DNA of 64,000 nucleotides, from assembly GCF_900182565.1 (NCBI RefSeq), contig NZ_FXTI01000009.1:62001-126000 (forward strand), given 5' to 3'. Positions 51,299 through 59,260 of the stretch are shown piece by piece. Below the pieces are notes generated by a model that ran no database searches, had not been told where the DNA came from, and saw only the letters and a list, made by a program, of their open reading frames with translations. The first letter of the stretch is position 1. The number at the start of each line of letters is the position of its first letter. The stretch comes from Melghirimyces algeriensis. GTDB lineage: Bacteria; Bacillota; Bacilli; Thermoactinomycetales; DSM-45169. The translations under genes and the position numbers were made by a program.

Positions 51299-51337
51299 CC
51301 ATCTGGAATATTTCATCAATGTATCATAAATGATCAG

Positions 51338-51916
51338 CTAAACGTTTTGCTCCATCATCCCATCCGGATGGCGGCTCACTTCCACCGAACCGTCCGGGTG
51401 ACGGACATCCTTTTTCATCGTCCCATCCGGATGGCGGCTCACTTCCACCGAACCGTCCGGGTGACGGACATCCTCTTTCATCGTCCCGTCCGGATGCCGG
51501 CTCACTTCCACCGAGCCGTCCGGGTGACGGACATCCTCCTTCATCGTCCCGTCCGGATGCCGGCTTACTTCCACCGAGCCGTCCGGGTGACGGACATCCT
51601 CTTTCATCGTCCCGTCCGGATGCCGGCTCACTTCCACCGAGCCGTCCGGGTGACGGACATCCTCTTTCATCGTCCCGTCCGGATGCCGGCTCACTTCCAC
51701 CGAGCCGTCCGGGTGACGGACATCCTCTTTCATCGTCCCGTCCGGATGCCGGCTCACTTCCATCGAGCCATCCGGGTGACGGACATCCTCTTTCATCGTA
51801 CCGTCCGGATGGCGGCTTACTTCCATGGAACCGTCCACTCCTTGCATATTTGTCATACTGAGTCCCAAAACAAATACAGTTGCACCAATCAAAAACCCTT
51901 TACTAGAGATTTTCAA
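51338..51916 (-). CDS. Secreted tandem-repeat protein, candidate multi-copy signalling-peptide precursor
   Basis: A protein of about 192 residues. A signal peptide (MKISSKGFLIGATVFVLGLS, then MTNMQG) is followed only by repeats. There is one partial unit, six exact-length 21-residue units and a final unit. Each unit alternates VRHPDGS and SRHPDGT modules separated by VEV/MEV and MKED. HPDG occurs 15 times. The TTG at 51916 is chosen because GAGGAGG lies upstream; the gene overlaps the last codons of the XRE-TPR regulator gene. A regulator plus a downstream exported peptide gene is the RRNPP layout, and multiple copies would release many peptides per precursor. No globular domain is present. 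Confidence 0.7.
   Translation of the reverse strand: MKISSKGFLIGATVFVLGLSMTNMQGVDGSMEVSRHPDGTMKEDVRHPDGSMEVSRHPDGTMKEDVRHPDGSVEVSRHPDGTMKEDVRHPDGSVEVSRHPDGTMKEDVRHPDGSVEVSRHPDGTMKEDVRHPDGSVEVSRHPDGTMKEDVRHPDGSVEVSRHPDGTMKKDVRHPDGSVEVSRHPDGMMEQNV
51341..51832 (-). repeat. 63-bp tandem coding repeats
   Basis: Six perfect-length 63-base units occupy 51407-51784, flanked by partial or altered units on both sides (51341-51406 and 51785-51832). Units differ by few bases, mostly synonymous or conservative (SMEV/SVEV, TMKED/TMKKD). Each is itself made of two related half-units. Units abut without spacers, so this is not a CRISPR array. Confidence 0.95.
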
Positions 51917-53234
51917 GGAAATCATCCTCCTCACTGATTTTTTCTTGCACCTTGTATATATTTCTCATACATCTTTGAAATTCCTGCTCATCTATTTTTT
52001 CCCAACATTTTGCGAGACGTAAGAGAATTGTTTGCTCTTTGTAACGGAGTTGGTTCGCATAAGCGAGATCATAGGCGTTTTGGTAACTAGAAATCGCCTG
52101 CTGATCTCCGCCTTGCAACCGATAATAATCCCCCAAAGAGATATACGCATTGATCAACCATGGTACATGATTCAATTTCTTTCCATTTTCTACTGCTTTT
52201 TCAATCACCTCACGAGCCTCTTCCCAGCGTTCTTGTTTCAAATACATCAATCCCAAACGTGTATAGGCATCAATCAGTGAGTGTTGGTGAATGGGTTTGT
52301 CTTTCAATTTCAATGCCATCCGAAAACAGTATTCTGCAATGGACCATTCCATTAACTTGATATACGCACTACCGAGAATGGCCCATAAATCAAACAGATG
52401 ACCATACCGTTGGTCGAATTGTGCTATTTTCAATCCATCTTTGGCAATTTCAATCGCTTCCTGGTATAATCCCGTTTTTACAGATAGATCGGCGCGAAGA
52501 CAATAGAGACTCAAAACAACACTGACCGGTTGAATTTCGGAAAGGTAATCCCAAGTGTCCTGAACCACCTGAAGTGCCTCATTCAACCGACCCAATCGCT
52601 CTAGATAAACTGCTTTATTCCGTAACAACTTATATTGAATAAACTTCCGGTCCCCCTCCGTTTGAAAAGCATCAAGACCACTTTCCGTAAATTTCAATGC
52701 CGTTTCCAAATTGTTCTGATGGTAACTACAGAGTCCTAACTCCGTAAAGCATGCTGCTTCAATATTGCTTTTCTCTCCATAGGGGTGTTGCTTGGATAAG
52801 CGTATACCATTGGACAATGCTCTCTCCGCTTTGTCCCATAATCTGTTTTGACAGTAGCAACGCCCTTTTAAATACCAAACTGTCGCTGCATACGGATGGG
52901 AATCTTCCAATTCAAGCCCATTTAATTCTTTCAAGAGATCATCAGTATTGCCAAATGCATCACGCATGGTCTCAATTGCAAACAGTTTAAATTCCAGATC
53001 TTTGTTCTCCCGCTGTTCATCCATTAACAGACTGGGAAGCTTGTCCATCTCAATGCCCAGCTTGGCCAGCAAATATTGAACCTTATCCAGACTGACATAC
53101 GGAATACCACGTTCCACATTACTGATTGTGGCTGATGAAATGTTTTCGTCAGCCAAATCCTCCAGACGAAATCCCTTTTCTTTCCTGTTTTTTCTTATAA
53201 TTTCGCCAATTTCTCGAATCGCGATGGCAGACAT
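51903..53234 (-). CDS. XRE-TPR transcriptional regulator, RRNPP (NprR/PlcR-like)
   Basis: A 443-residue cytoplasmic regulator. Residues 1-70 are an XRE helix-turn-helix (LEDLADENISSATISNVERG). Residues about 100-430 are tandem TPR helices (for example AATVWYLKGRCYCQNRLWDKAERAL and YTRLGLMYLKQERWEEAREVIEKA). The architecture and length match NprR-type RRNPP sensors, which bind re-imported short peptides in the TPR groove. AAGGGG precedes the ATG. Its 3' end overlaps the start of the repeat-peptide gene. The cluster of secreted proteases upstream is a likely target, as NprR and PlcR control extracellular proteases in Bacillus. An oligopeptide permease for peptide import is also encoded in the window (20598-26255). 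Confidence 0.85.
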   Translation of the reverse strand: MSAIAIREIGEIIRKNRKEKGFRLEDLADENISSATISNVERGIPYVSLDKVQYLLAKLGIEMDKLPSLLMDEQRENKDLEFKLFAIETMRDAFGNTDDLLKELNGLELEDSHPYAATVWYLKGRCYCQNRLWDKAERALSNGIRLSKQHPYGEKSNIEAACFTELGLCSYHQNNLETALKFTESGLDAFQTEGDRKFIQYKLLRNKAVYLERLGRLNEALQVVQDTWDYLSEIQPVSVVLSLYCLRADLSVKTGLYQEAIEIAKDGLKIAQFDQRYGHLFDLWAILGSAYIKLMEWSIAEYCFRMALKLKDKPIHQHSLIDAYTRLGLMYLKQERWEEAREVIEKAVENGKKLNHVPWLINAYISLGDYYRLQGGDQQAISSYQNAYDLAYANQLRYKEQTILLRLAKCWEKIDEQEFQRCMRNIYKVQEKISEEDDFLENL

Positions 53235-53864
53235 GACAATCCCCTTTCCAAATAATTACTTCTCCTTACAAAAGCAAATAGCCATCCACTGAAATATACT
53301 TATTAAGATATACGATAATCATATCCTTGTCCCCTCCTAAAAAAATATTAAAAAATAATTTTCCCAAATCGCATTCCACCCTCATATATTGTCGAATTTC
53401 TTGTTTTTATATCATATTACAATATATAATTTTATTTATTTTATAATAAACCCCTCAAACCCTGGTGGTAGCATCTGTCAGTGAAAGTAAGAGAAAGGAA
53501 GAGTCGCTTTCCGATCCCATCAGTTTTCATTCCAATGAATCCCATAAAGAGTATCATTCAGCAGATAACCTGCTCTTCACAGCAATTCGGTTTATGCAAA
53601 CTACTATGTTGAGAAAAACAATGATCATCCTAGGCATTCGATCCCTAAAAAGGTTTTGAAATGGTATACACACAAAAATTTTACATTTACAAAAAATTAT
53701 TGTGAACAATCAGGAATTCTAGAATGCATTCCAGAGCCCCCACAAGTGATATTTATTTGATACCGGGGCTTATACAGCGCCATTCATACATATTTCTATA
53801 TGAATTAAATATACACCCCCCGCCGAAAATGAAGTTAAATTTATTTTTTATAACAAAAAATATA
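53235..53864. other. AT-rich intergenic region between regulator and protease genes
   Basis: About 630 bases with very high AT and no supported gene. It must hold the regulator promoter (minus) and upstream control sites of the first protease gene (plus). A plus-strand frame at 53465-53659 has no ribosome binding site and is not called. GATAT-N9-ATATC near 53302-53320 is a short inverted repeat. Confidence 0.4.
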
Positions 53865-53893
53865 TTTAAATCATAATGGAGTTATGTTATATT
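53865..53893 (+). promoter_or_regulatory. Promoter of protease gene 1
   Basis: TTTAAA (53865-53870) and TATATT (53888-53893) are 17 bases apart. The same layout and flanking words (AAAAAATATATT upstream, TTATGT before the -10) recur before protease gene 2. The 5' leader of about 175 bases is long. Confidence 0.6.
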
Positions 53894-54076
53894 ACTAAAT
53901 ATCTTTTGATTTGCTCTTTTTTATGAGGAAGGGAGAGGTTAATCGAAAGGCACGATCCAAACATAATCATTCGCCGATGGCGAAGTCCATAACTATCACT
54001 TCGATCGTCTTTTCCGAATAGTGCAAAGGGACAGAAAAATGGTTACCGATATTCATTACATTTAGGAGGGATTCTT

Positions 54077-55258
54077 TTGTTAAAGCGAACTCTTACAGTG
54101 TTGTCTGTTCTTCTTTTGATACTTGGTCTTTTCTTCTTCCCAGCGAGCGGAAATGCACAGGCAGCCGCCAATAAAGAGAAACCGACAAAATATGCAAAGG
54201 GAGAAATCATTGTCAAATTTAAGTCAGATACAAAACAGGGGAAAATGGCCAAAGTCCACAAACAGGAAGGCGCCAAACTGATCAAACGGAACAAAGCCAA
54301 AAAAGTGAAGTTTGATCTGGTAAAAGTGAAAGGAAAATCCGTCAAAAAAGCGGTCAAGGAATATAAAAAGAACCCCAATGTGGAATACGCAGAGCCCAAC
54401 TATATCGTAAAAGCAGACTGGACTCCCAATGACACCTATTACCGTAGCTATCAATACGGACCTCAAAAAGTGAAGGCTCCAGCTGCATGGAATATCACCC
54501 GCGGTTCCAAAAGCACCCGGATTGCAATTGTGGATACGGGCGTCCAGTACAACCATCCCGACTTGTCCGGGAAAGTGATTCGTGGTTATGACTTTGTGGA
54601 CAATGACTGGTATCCCAACGATGGGAATGGACACGGCACCCATGTGGCGGGAACAGCAGCCGCTGTCACCAACAACTCCCGCGGTGTAGCGGGAATGGCA
54701 CCCAATGCAACCATCTACGCTGTCCGTGTTTTGAACAACCGTGGATATGGTACATTGTCTGATGTAGCCAACGGGATTATCCATGCAGCCAACAATGGCT
54801 CCGATGTCATTAACCTCAGTTTGGGTTTCACATACTATTCCAGCACCTTGGAAAACGCCGTCAACTATGCCTGGAATAAAGGAGCAGTCGTCGTTGCTGC
54901 CGCCGGAAACGATGGCAACACTGCCAAAAACTATCCGGCAGCCTATCGCAATGCCATCGCTGTGGCAAATACCGACGCCTACGATCGAAAAAATCCCCTA
55001 TCCACCTATGGAACCTGGGTGGATGTAGCCGCTCCGGGTACAAACATCTTATCCACCCATCCGAATGGCTATCAATACATGAGTGGAACTTCCATGGCCT
55101 CTCCCCATGTGGCTGGCCTGGCAGGACTCCTGGATTCCCAGGGACGCAGCAACAGCAACATTCGGGCGGCCATTGAAAACACCGCTGACCGGATCAGCGG
55201 AACCGGCTACTACTGGCGGAAAGGACGCATTAACGCCTATCGTGCCGTCAACTATTGA
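54077..55258 (+). CDS. Thermitase-like secreted subtilase, copy 1
   Basis: A 393-residue S8 protease precursor. It has a signal peptide (1-30), a lysine-rich I9-like propeptide (about 38-110; KYAKGEIIVKFKSD to NVEYAEPNY) and a catalytic domain from about 115. Catalytic residues are Asp153 (VDTG), His186 (GHGTHVAG), oxyanion Asn278 and Ser339 (GTSMASP). It resembles thermitase and is calcium-stabilised by family knowledge. The start is TTG behind AGGAGGG. It is the first and most diverged of three tandem copies and has its own promoter and terminator. Confidence 0.93.
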   Translation: MLKRTLTVLSVLLLILGLFFFPASGNAQAAANKEKPTKYAKGEIIVKFKSDTKQGKMAKVHKQEGAKLIKRNKAKKVKFDLVKVKGKSVKKAVKEYKKNPNVEYAEPNYIVKADWTPNDTYYRSYQYGPQKVKAPAAWNITRGSKSTRIAIVDTGVQYNHPDLSGKVIRGYDFVDNDWYPNDGNGHGTHVAGTAAAVTNNSRGVAGMAPNATIYAVRVLNNRGYGTLSDVANGIIHAANNGSDVINLSLGFTYYSSTLENAVNYAWNKGAVVVAAAGNDGNTAKNYPAAYRNAIAVANTDAYDRKNPLSTYGTWVDVAAPGTNILSTHPNGYQYMSGTSMASPHVAGLAGLLDSQGRSNSNIRAAIENTADRISGTGYYWRKGRINAYRAVNY

Positions 55259-55285
55259 AATATATTTATAGTAAGAGGGACCCAC

Positions 55286-55313
55286 GGATCGGAGAATACT
55301 CTCCGATCCTTTT
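55286..55313 (+). terminator. Terminator after protease gene 1
   Basis: GGATCGGAG/CTCCGATCC with an AATACT loop followed by TTTTC. A very similar stem occurs at 58657-58680. Confidence 0.85.
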
Positions 55314-55488
55314 CAACATTTTCGGCAGTCGTTCAGATCCCAGCATTTTGCTTAACAAAGCAAATCCACAACTTGCTAATTCCCAAGTATGTTTTTATTT
55401 AAAATAAAAATTATAATATATATCCCGCTTAAATAAAGCAATCTTGGCTTTATTTGTTATATTTATTATTTTTAGATAAAAAAATATA
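55314..55488. other. Intergenic region upstream of protease gene 2
   Basis: AT-rich, gene-free sequence. Its end shares TTATTTTT and AAAAAATATATT words with the region before protease gene 1, marking a duplicated control region. Confidence 0.4.
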
Positions 55489-55517
55489 TTCAAATTTTCT
55501 CAAGATTATGTTATAGT
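55489..55517 (+). promoter_or_regulatory. Promoter of protease gene 2
   Basis: TTCAAA (55489-55494) and TATAGT (55512-55517) with 17 bases between, closely matching the promoter at 53865. The transcribed leaders of both genes also share a block of about 70 bases (TTTTCCGAATA, AAAGGRACAG, CATTTAGGAGGGATTC). Confidence 0.6.
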
Positions 55518-55711
55518 ATTTTCCAGAGGATCCTCTTAATTTATTTAAGCAGAAGGGAGAGGGGAACTAAAAAGTCACAAACATGCAGTGGTCAAACTGT
55601 ATTCAAAAAGACGGTGTTTCTATTTTCTTCCTTTCGACCGATTTTTCCGAATAATCGAAAGGAACAGAAAGATGGTTCTTCCGATTTTCATCACATTTAG
55701 GAGGGATTCCT

Positions 55712-56887
55712 TTGAAACGAACCCTTACAGTCCTGTCTGTGCTTCCATTGACACTTAGTCTTCTCTTTACCCCGGCCAACACGGAGGTACAAGCTGCCAG
55801 CAAGCCAAAGCCGGCAAAGTATGCAAAGGGAGAAGTGATTGTCAAATTTAAATCGGATACCAAGCAAAGTAAAATGTCCAAGGTCCACAAACAGGAAGGT
55901 GCCAAACTGATCAAACGGAACAAAACAAAAAAAGTAAAGTTTGATCTGGTAAAAGTGAAGGGAAAATCCGTCAAAAAGGCGGTCAAGGAATATAAAAAGA
56001 ATCCCAATGTGGAATACGCAGAACCCAACTACATCTTTAGAGCAAGCTGGACACCCAACGACACCTATTATCAGAGCTACCAATATGGCCCTCAAAAAGT
56101 GAAGGCTCCGGCTGCGTGGGATATTACCCGCAGTTCCGAAAGCACCCGGATTGCTGTGGTGGACACGGGCGTGCAGTACAATCATCCCGACTTGTCCGGC
56201 AAAGTCGTCCGTGGCTATGACTATGTAGATGGTGATTGGGATCCCAACGATGGGAATGGACACGGAACCCATGTGGCGGGAACAGCAGCCGCTGTCACTA
56301 ACAACTCCCGCGGTGTAGCGGGGATGGCACCCAATGCAACCATCTACGCTGTCCGGGTCCTGAACAATTCCGGAAGCGGTACATTGTCCGATGTAGCCAA
56401 CGGGATTATCCATGCAGCCAACAATGACTCCGATGTCATTAACCTCAGCCTGGGCGCCGCATATGGTTCCAGCACCTTGGAAAACGCCGTCAACTATGCC
56501 TGGAACAAAGGAGCCGTTGTCGTCGCTGCCGCCGGGAACGCCGGTAACACGGCAAAACACTACCCGGCAGCCTATTCCAACGCCATTTCGGTAGCTGCCA
56601 CCGACGCCAACGACCGCAAAGCCTCCTTCTCCACCTATGGAAGCTGGGTAGATGTAGCCGCTCCAGGTGTCGATATCCTCTCCACCTGGCCTGGTGGCTA
56701 TCGGTATCTGAACGGAACTTCCATGGCCGCTCCCCATGTGGCTGGCCTGGCGGGTCTTCTGGACTCCCAAGGACGCAGCAACAGCAATATCCGGGCCGCC
56801 ATTGAAAACACCGCTGATCAGATCAGCGGAACAGGCTCCTACTGGCGGAAAGGGCGCATTAACGCCTATCGTGCCGTCAACTACTAA
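55712..56887 (+). CDS. Thermitase-like secreted subtilase, copy 2
   Basis: A 391-residue precursor with signal peptide, I9-type propeptide and S8 domain. The triad is Asp151, His184 and Ser337 (GTSMAAP), with the oxyanion Asn in AAAGNAG. It is closer to copy 3 than to copy 1: the propeptide and first half of the catalytic domain are almost identical at DNA level to copy 3. Differences concentrate in surface loops of the second half. It starts with TTG after AGGAGGG. Its own promoter is duplicated from that of copy 1. Confidence 0.93.
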   Translation: MKRTLTVLSVLPLTLSLLFTPANTEVQAASKPKPAKYAKGEVIVKFKSDTKQSKMSKVHKQEGAKLIKRNKTKKVKFDLVKVKGKSVKKAVKEYKKNPNVEYAEPNYIFRASWTPNDTYYQSYQYGPQKVKAPAAWDITRSSESTRIAVVDTGVQYNHPDLSGKVVRGYDYVDGDWDPNDGNGHGTHVAGTAAAVTNNSRGVAGMAPNATIYAVRVLNNSGSGTLSDVANGIIHAANNDSDVINLSLGAAYGSSTLENAVNYAWNKGAVVVAAAGNAGNTAKHYPAAYSNAISVAATDANDRKASFSTYGSWVDVAAPGVDILSTWPGGYRYLNGTSMAAPHVAGLAGLLDSQGRSNSNIRAAIENTADQISGTGSYWRKGRINAYRAVNY

Positions 56888-56888
56888 A

Positions 56889-56930
56889 ATATATCCAGGG
56901 CGTTCTGCATATGGAACGCCCTGGATATAT
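56889..56930. terminator. Large stem-loop between protease genes 2 and 3
   Basis: ATATATCCAGGGCGTTC and GGAACGCCCTGGATATAT form a long stem around TGCATAT, just past the stop of copy 2. No T tract follows, so it may be a partial terminator or a 3' stabiliser that lets some transcripts read into copy 3. Confidence 0.6.
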
Positions 56931-57003
56931 ATTAACACTCTACGTCCAAAATGGGCTCCAAAGGAAGATTAGGCATCCATTCCATTTATAGGGAGGGATC
57001 TTT

Positions 57004-58179
57004 TTGAAACGAACGCTTACGGTGTTATTGGTCCTTCCGTTAACACTTAGTCTTCTCTTTACCCCGGCCAACACGGAGGTACAAGCTGCCAACAAGCCGA
57101 AGCCGGCAAAGTATGCAAAGGGAGAAGTGATTGTCAAATTTAAATCAGATACCAAGCAAAGTAAAATGTCCAAGGTCCACAAACAGGAAGGTGCCAAACT
57201 GATCAAACGGAACAAAACAAAAAAAGTAAAGTTTGATCTGGTAAAAGTGAAGGGAAAATCCGTCAAAAAGGCGGTCAAGGAATATAAAAAGAATCCCAAT
57301 GTGGAATACGCAGAACCCAACTACATCTTTAGAGCAAACTGGACACCCAACGACACCTATTATCAGAGCTACCAATATGGCCCTCAAAAAGTGAAGGCTC
57401 CGGCTGCGTGGGATATTACCCGCAGTTCCGAAAGCACCCGGATTGCTGTGGTGGACACGGGCGTGCAGTACAATCATCCCGACTTGTCCGGCAAAGTCGT
57501 CCGTGGCTATGACTATGTAGATGGTGATTGGGATCCCAACGATGGGAATGGACACGGAACCCATGTGGCGGGAACAGCAGCCGCTGTCACTAACAACTCC
57601 CGCGGTGTAGCGGGGATGGCACCCAATGCAACCATCTACGCTGTCCGGGTCCTAAACGATTCCGGAAGCGGTACATTGTCAGATGTAGCCAACGGGATTA
57701 TCCATACAGCTAACAATGGCTCCGATGTCATCAATTTGAGCTTAGGCTCCGCACATAATTCCAGTACCTTGGAAAACGCCGTCAACTATGCCTGGAATAA
57801 AGGGGCTGTCATTGTTGCCGCCGCTGGAAACAATGGTAACACAGCTAAACACTACCCGGCAGCCTATTCCAATGTGATCGCTGTAGCTTCCACCGACTCT
57901 AACGATCGAAAAGCTTCTCCTTCCACTTACGGGAGCTGGGTGGATGTAGCCGCTCCAGGTGTGAGGATCTTCTCCACCTACTCTGGTGGATATAGGTTCC
58001 TAAGCGGAACATCTATGGCTTCCTCCCATGTTGCCGGTCTGGCAGGCCTCTTAGATTCCCAAGGTCGGAGGAACAACAATATCCGTGCCGCCATCGAAAA
58101 CACTGCCGACCGGATCAGCGGAACAGGCTCCTACTGGCGGAAAGGACGCATTAATGCCTATCGTGCCATCCGTTATTAA
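57004..58179 (+). CDS. Thermitase-like secreted subtilase, copy 3
   Basis: A 391-residue precursor with the same domains as copy 2 and the triad Asp151, His184 and Ser337. The serine motif reads GTSMASSHVAG, with Ser instead of the usual Pro after MAS. A basic RRNNN replaces RSNSN further on. The triad is intact, so it should still be active, perhaps with altered stability. It starts with TTG after GGAGGG. The short upstream gap (116 bases) lacks the promoter seen before copies 1 and 2, so it may depend on read-through from copy 2. It looks like the most recent duplicate. Confidence 0.92.
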   Translation: MKRTLTVLLVLPLTLSLLFTPANTEVQAANKPKPAKYAKGEVIVKFKSDTKQSKMSKVHKQEGAKLIKRNKTKKVKFDLVKVKGKSVKKAVKEYKKNPNVEYAEPNYIFRANWTPNDTYYQSYQYGPQKVKAPAAWDITRSSESTRIAVVDTGVQYNHPDLSGKVVRGYDYVDGDWDPNDGNGHGTHVAGTAAAVTNNSRGVAGMAPNATIYAVRVLNDSGSGTLSDVANGIIHTANNGSDVINLSLGSAHNSSTLENAVNYAWNKGAVIVAAAGNNGNTAKHYPAAYSNVIAVASTDSNDRKASPSTYGSWVDVAAPGVRIFSTYSGGYRFLSGTSMASSHVAGLAGLLDSQGRRNNNIRAAIENTADRISGTGSYWRKGRINAYRAIRY

Positions 58180-58185
58180 ATATAT

Positions 58186-58225
58186 CCACAGGGTGTTCCT
58201 CTCATGACCCCCTGTGGAATATTTT
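58186..58225 (+). terminator. Terminator after protease gene 3
   Basis: CCACAGGG and CCCTGTGG pair over a 16-base loop and are followed by AATATTTTTTG. It closes the protease cluster. Confidence 0.8.
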
Positions 58226-58340
58226 TTGAACTTATAGATCCTGTTCCTTTCTTTATCATACATTTTTCACTGCAAACAAGCACATTCCCATCCTCTTAAG
58301 GGTAGGATAAAGCGTCAACATCATAAGAGGAGGAAGTGCA

Positions 58341-58634
58341 ATGCAGGATTATCACAATGGCTCATCGATGTTTGAAACCCATCCCCCCTACGCATCCCAG
58401 TATGGCCCTCCTTTTGGCAGAGGGTTTGGTCGCCGTTTCGGATACTCTCCCTATGGGTTTGGACCCAACCCTTACAATTATGGTGGGTGGGATTCATATG
58501 GAAGCCCTTATGGATATGGACAGTTCGGAGGATTCGGACCAGGATTTGGGCAATATGGAGGGGGCTTCGGTCCCGGCTTTGGAGGATTCAGTCCAGGGTT
58601 TGGAGGTCCTTTCGGAGGATTCGGTTTGTATTAA
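58341..58634 (+). CDS. Gly/Phe/Tyr-rich low-complexity protein
   Basis: A 97-residue protein with no signal peptide. It is composed largely of Gly, Phe, Tyr and Pro in short motifs (FGRGFGRRFG, YGSPYGYGQFGG and repeats of GPGFG). There is no globular domain. Such composition occurs in spore coat and exosporium proteins and in self-associating aromatic-rich proteins. AGAGGAGG precedes the ATG, so it is a real gene. Function is unknown; a structural spore-surface role is the best guess from composition and host type. Confidence 0.7.
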   Translation: MQDYHNGSSMFETHPPYASQYGPPFGRGFGRRFGYSPYGFGPNPYNYGGWDSYGSPYGYGQFGGFGPGFGQYGGGFGPGFGGFSPGFGGPFGGFGLY

Positions 58635-58656
58635 AAAGAAGCGTAACGTGATCTAA

Positions 58657-58685
58657 GGATCGGAGAATATATTCCGATCCTCTTT
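58657..58685. terminator. Terminator between the Gly-rich gene and adaA
   Basis: GGATCGGA and TCCGATCC with an eight-base loop and a TCTTTG tail. It is nearly the same stem as after protease gene 1 and lies where two genes converge. Confidence 0.75.
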
Positions 58686-58696
58686 GTATTTTTCGC

Positions 58697-59260
58697 TCAA
58701 TTATGTGAATAATGGCATTTAAATTTGGAAGGCGTATAACCAGTAATTTTACGAAAAGCTTTATAAAACTGACCCGCGTTCTGAAAACCAACCTCAAAGC
58801 CGACTTCCATATTGTTTAACTCACCTTGTAGAAGCAATTGTTTTGCTTGTTGAATACGAACCCTGATCAAATACTGCTTGGGACTGATTCCGATCCGGCT
58901 TTTAAACATACGTTGCAAATGCCAGGGACTGACGCCTGCTTTCTTGGACAGATTCTGCAAGGTCCACGGTTGGCTATACTCGCTGTCCAGAATGGTTTTT
59001 ACCATACGAACAGTCTTTCCGTCTATATCACAATTTTCTCTTGGTAAATCCGGTCGGCAGCGTTTACAGGGGCGGTATCCTTTTTGCATCGCTTGCTTCG
59101 GATGGTAAAAATACTCCACATTAAACGGTTTGGGCTCTTTCGATTTGCAGGAAGGACGACAGAAAATCATTGTGGTTTTGACCGCATAGCAAAATAAATC
59201 ATCATAATATGGATCGCAGTGAATCACCGCTTTCCACATGGTCTGTTCAGACAGATTCAT
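58697..59260 (-). CDS. adaA: AdaA-type methylphosphotriester methyltransferase and activator
   Basis: A 187-residue protein with an N-terminal Ada zinc domain. The four cysteines are in FCRPSCKSKEP and GYRPCKRCRPDL; the first accepts methyl from DNA phosphotriesters. The C-terminal AraC-type domain has two helix-turn-helix units (LQNLSKKAGVSPWHLQRMFK and MEVGFEVGFQNAGQFYKAFR). It activates genes of the adaptive response to alkylation. ATG 59260 follows AAGGAAG and overlaps the permease gene end by 14 bases. No separate AdaB methyltransferase is nearby. Confidence 0.9.
   Translation of the reverse strand: MNLSEQTMWKAVIHCDPYYDDLFCYAVKTTMIFCRPSCKSKEPKPFNVEYFYHPKQAMQKGYRPCKRCRPDLPRENCDIDGKTVRMVKTILDSEYSQPWTLQNLSKKAGVSPWHLQRMFKSRIGISPKQYLIRVRIQQAKQLLLQGELNNMEVGFEVGFQNAGQFYKAFRKITGYTPSKFKCHYSHN

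Noticed and set aside
51341..51832. CRISPR array
   Set aside because: The repeats are 63 bases, contiguous and coding, without unique spacers, and no cas genes are near.
51347..51937. A plus-strand open frame of 196 codons running through the 63-bp repeats
   Set aside because: It is the antisense of the repeat gene. Repeat units whose length is a multiple of three keep the opposite frame open. It has no ribosome binding site or signal peptide, and its composition (His/Arg-rich) is an artefact.
53465..53659. Small plus-strand frame upstream of the first protease
   Set aside because: No ribosome binding site, no recognisable features and an AT-rich context; it may be chance or a relic.
57004..58179. 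Protease copy 3 as a pseudogene
   Set aside because: Despite the Pro to Ser change after the catalytic serine motif, the triad, propeptide, signal peptide and full length are intact.
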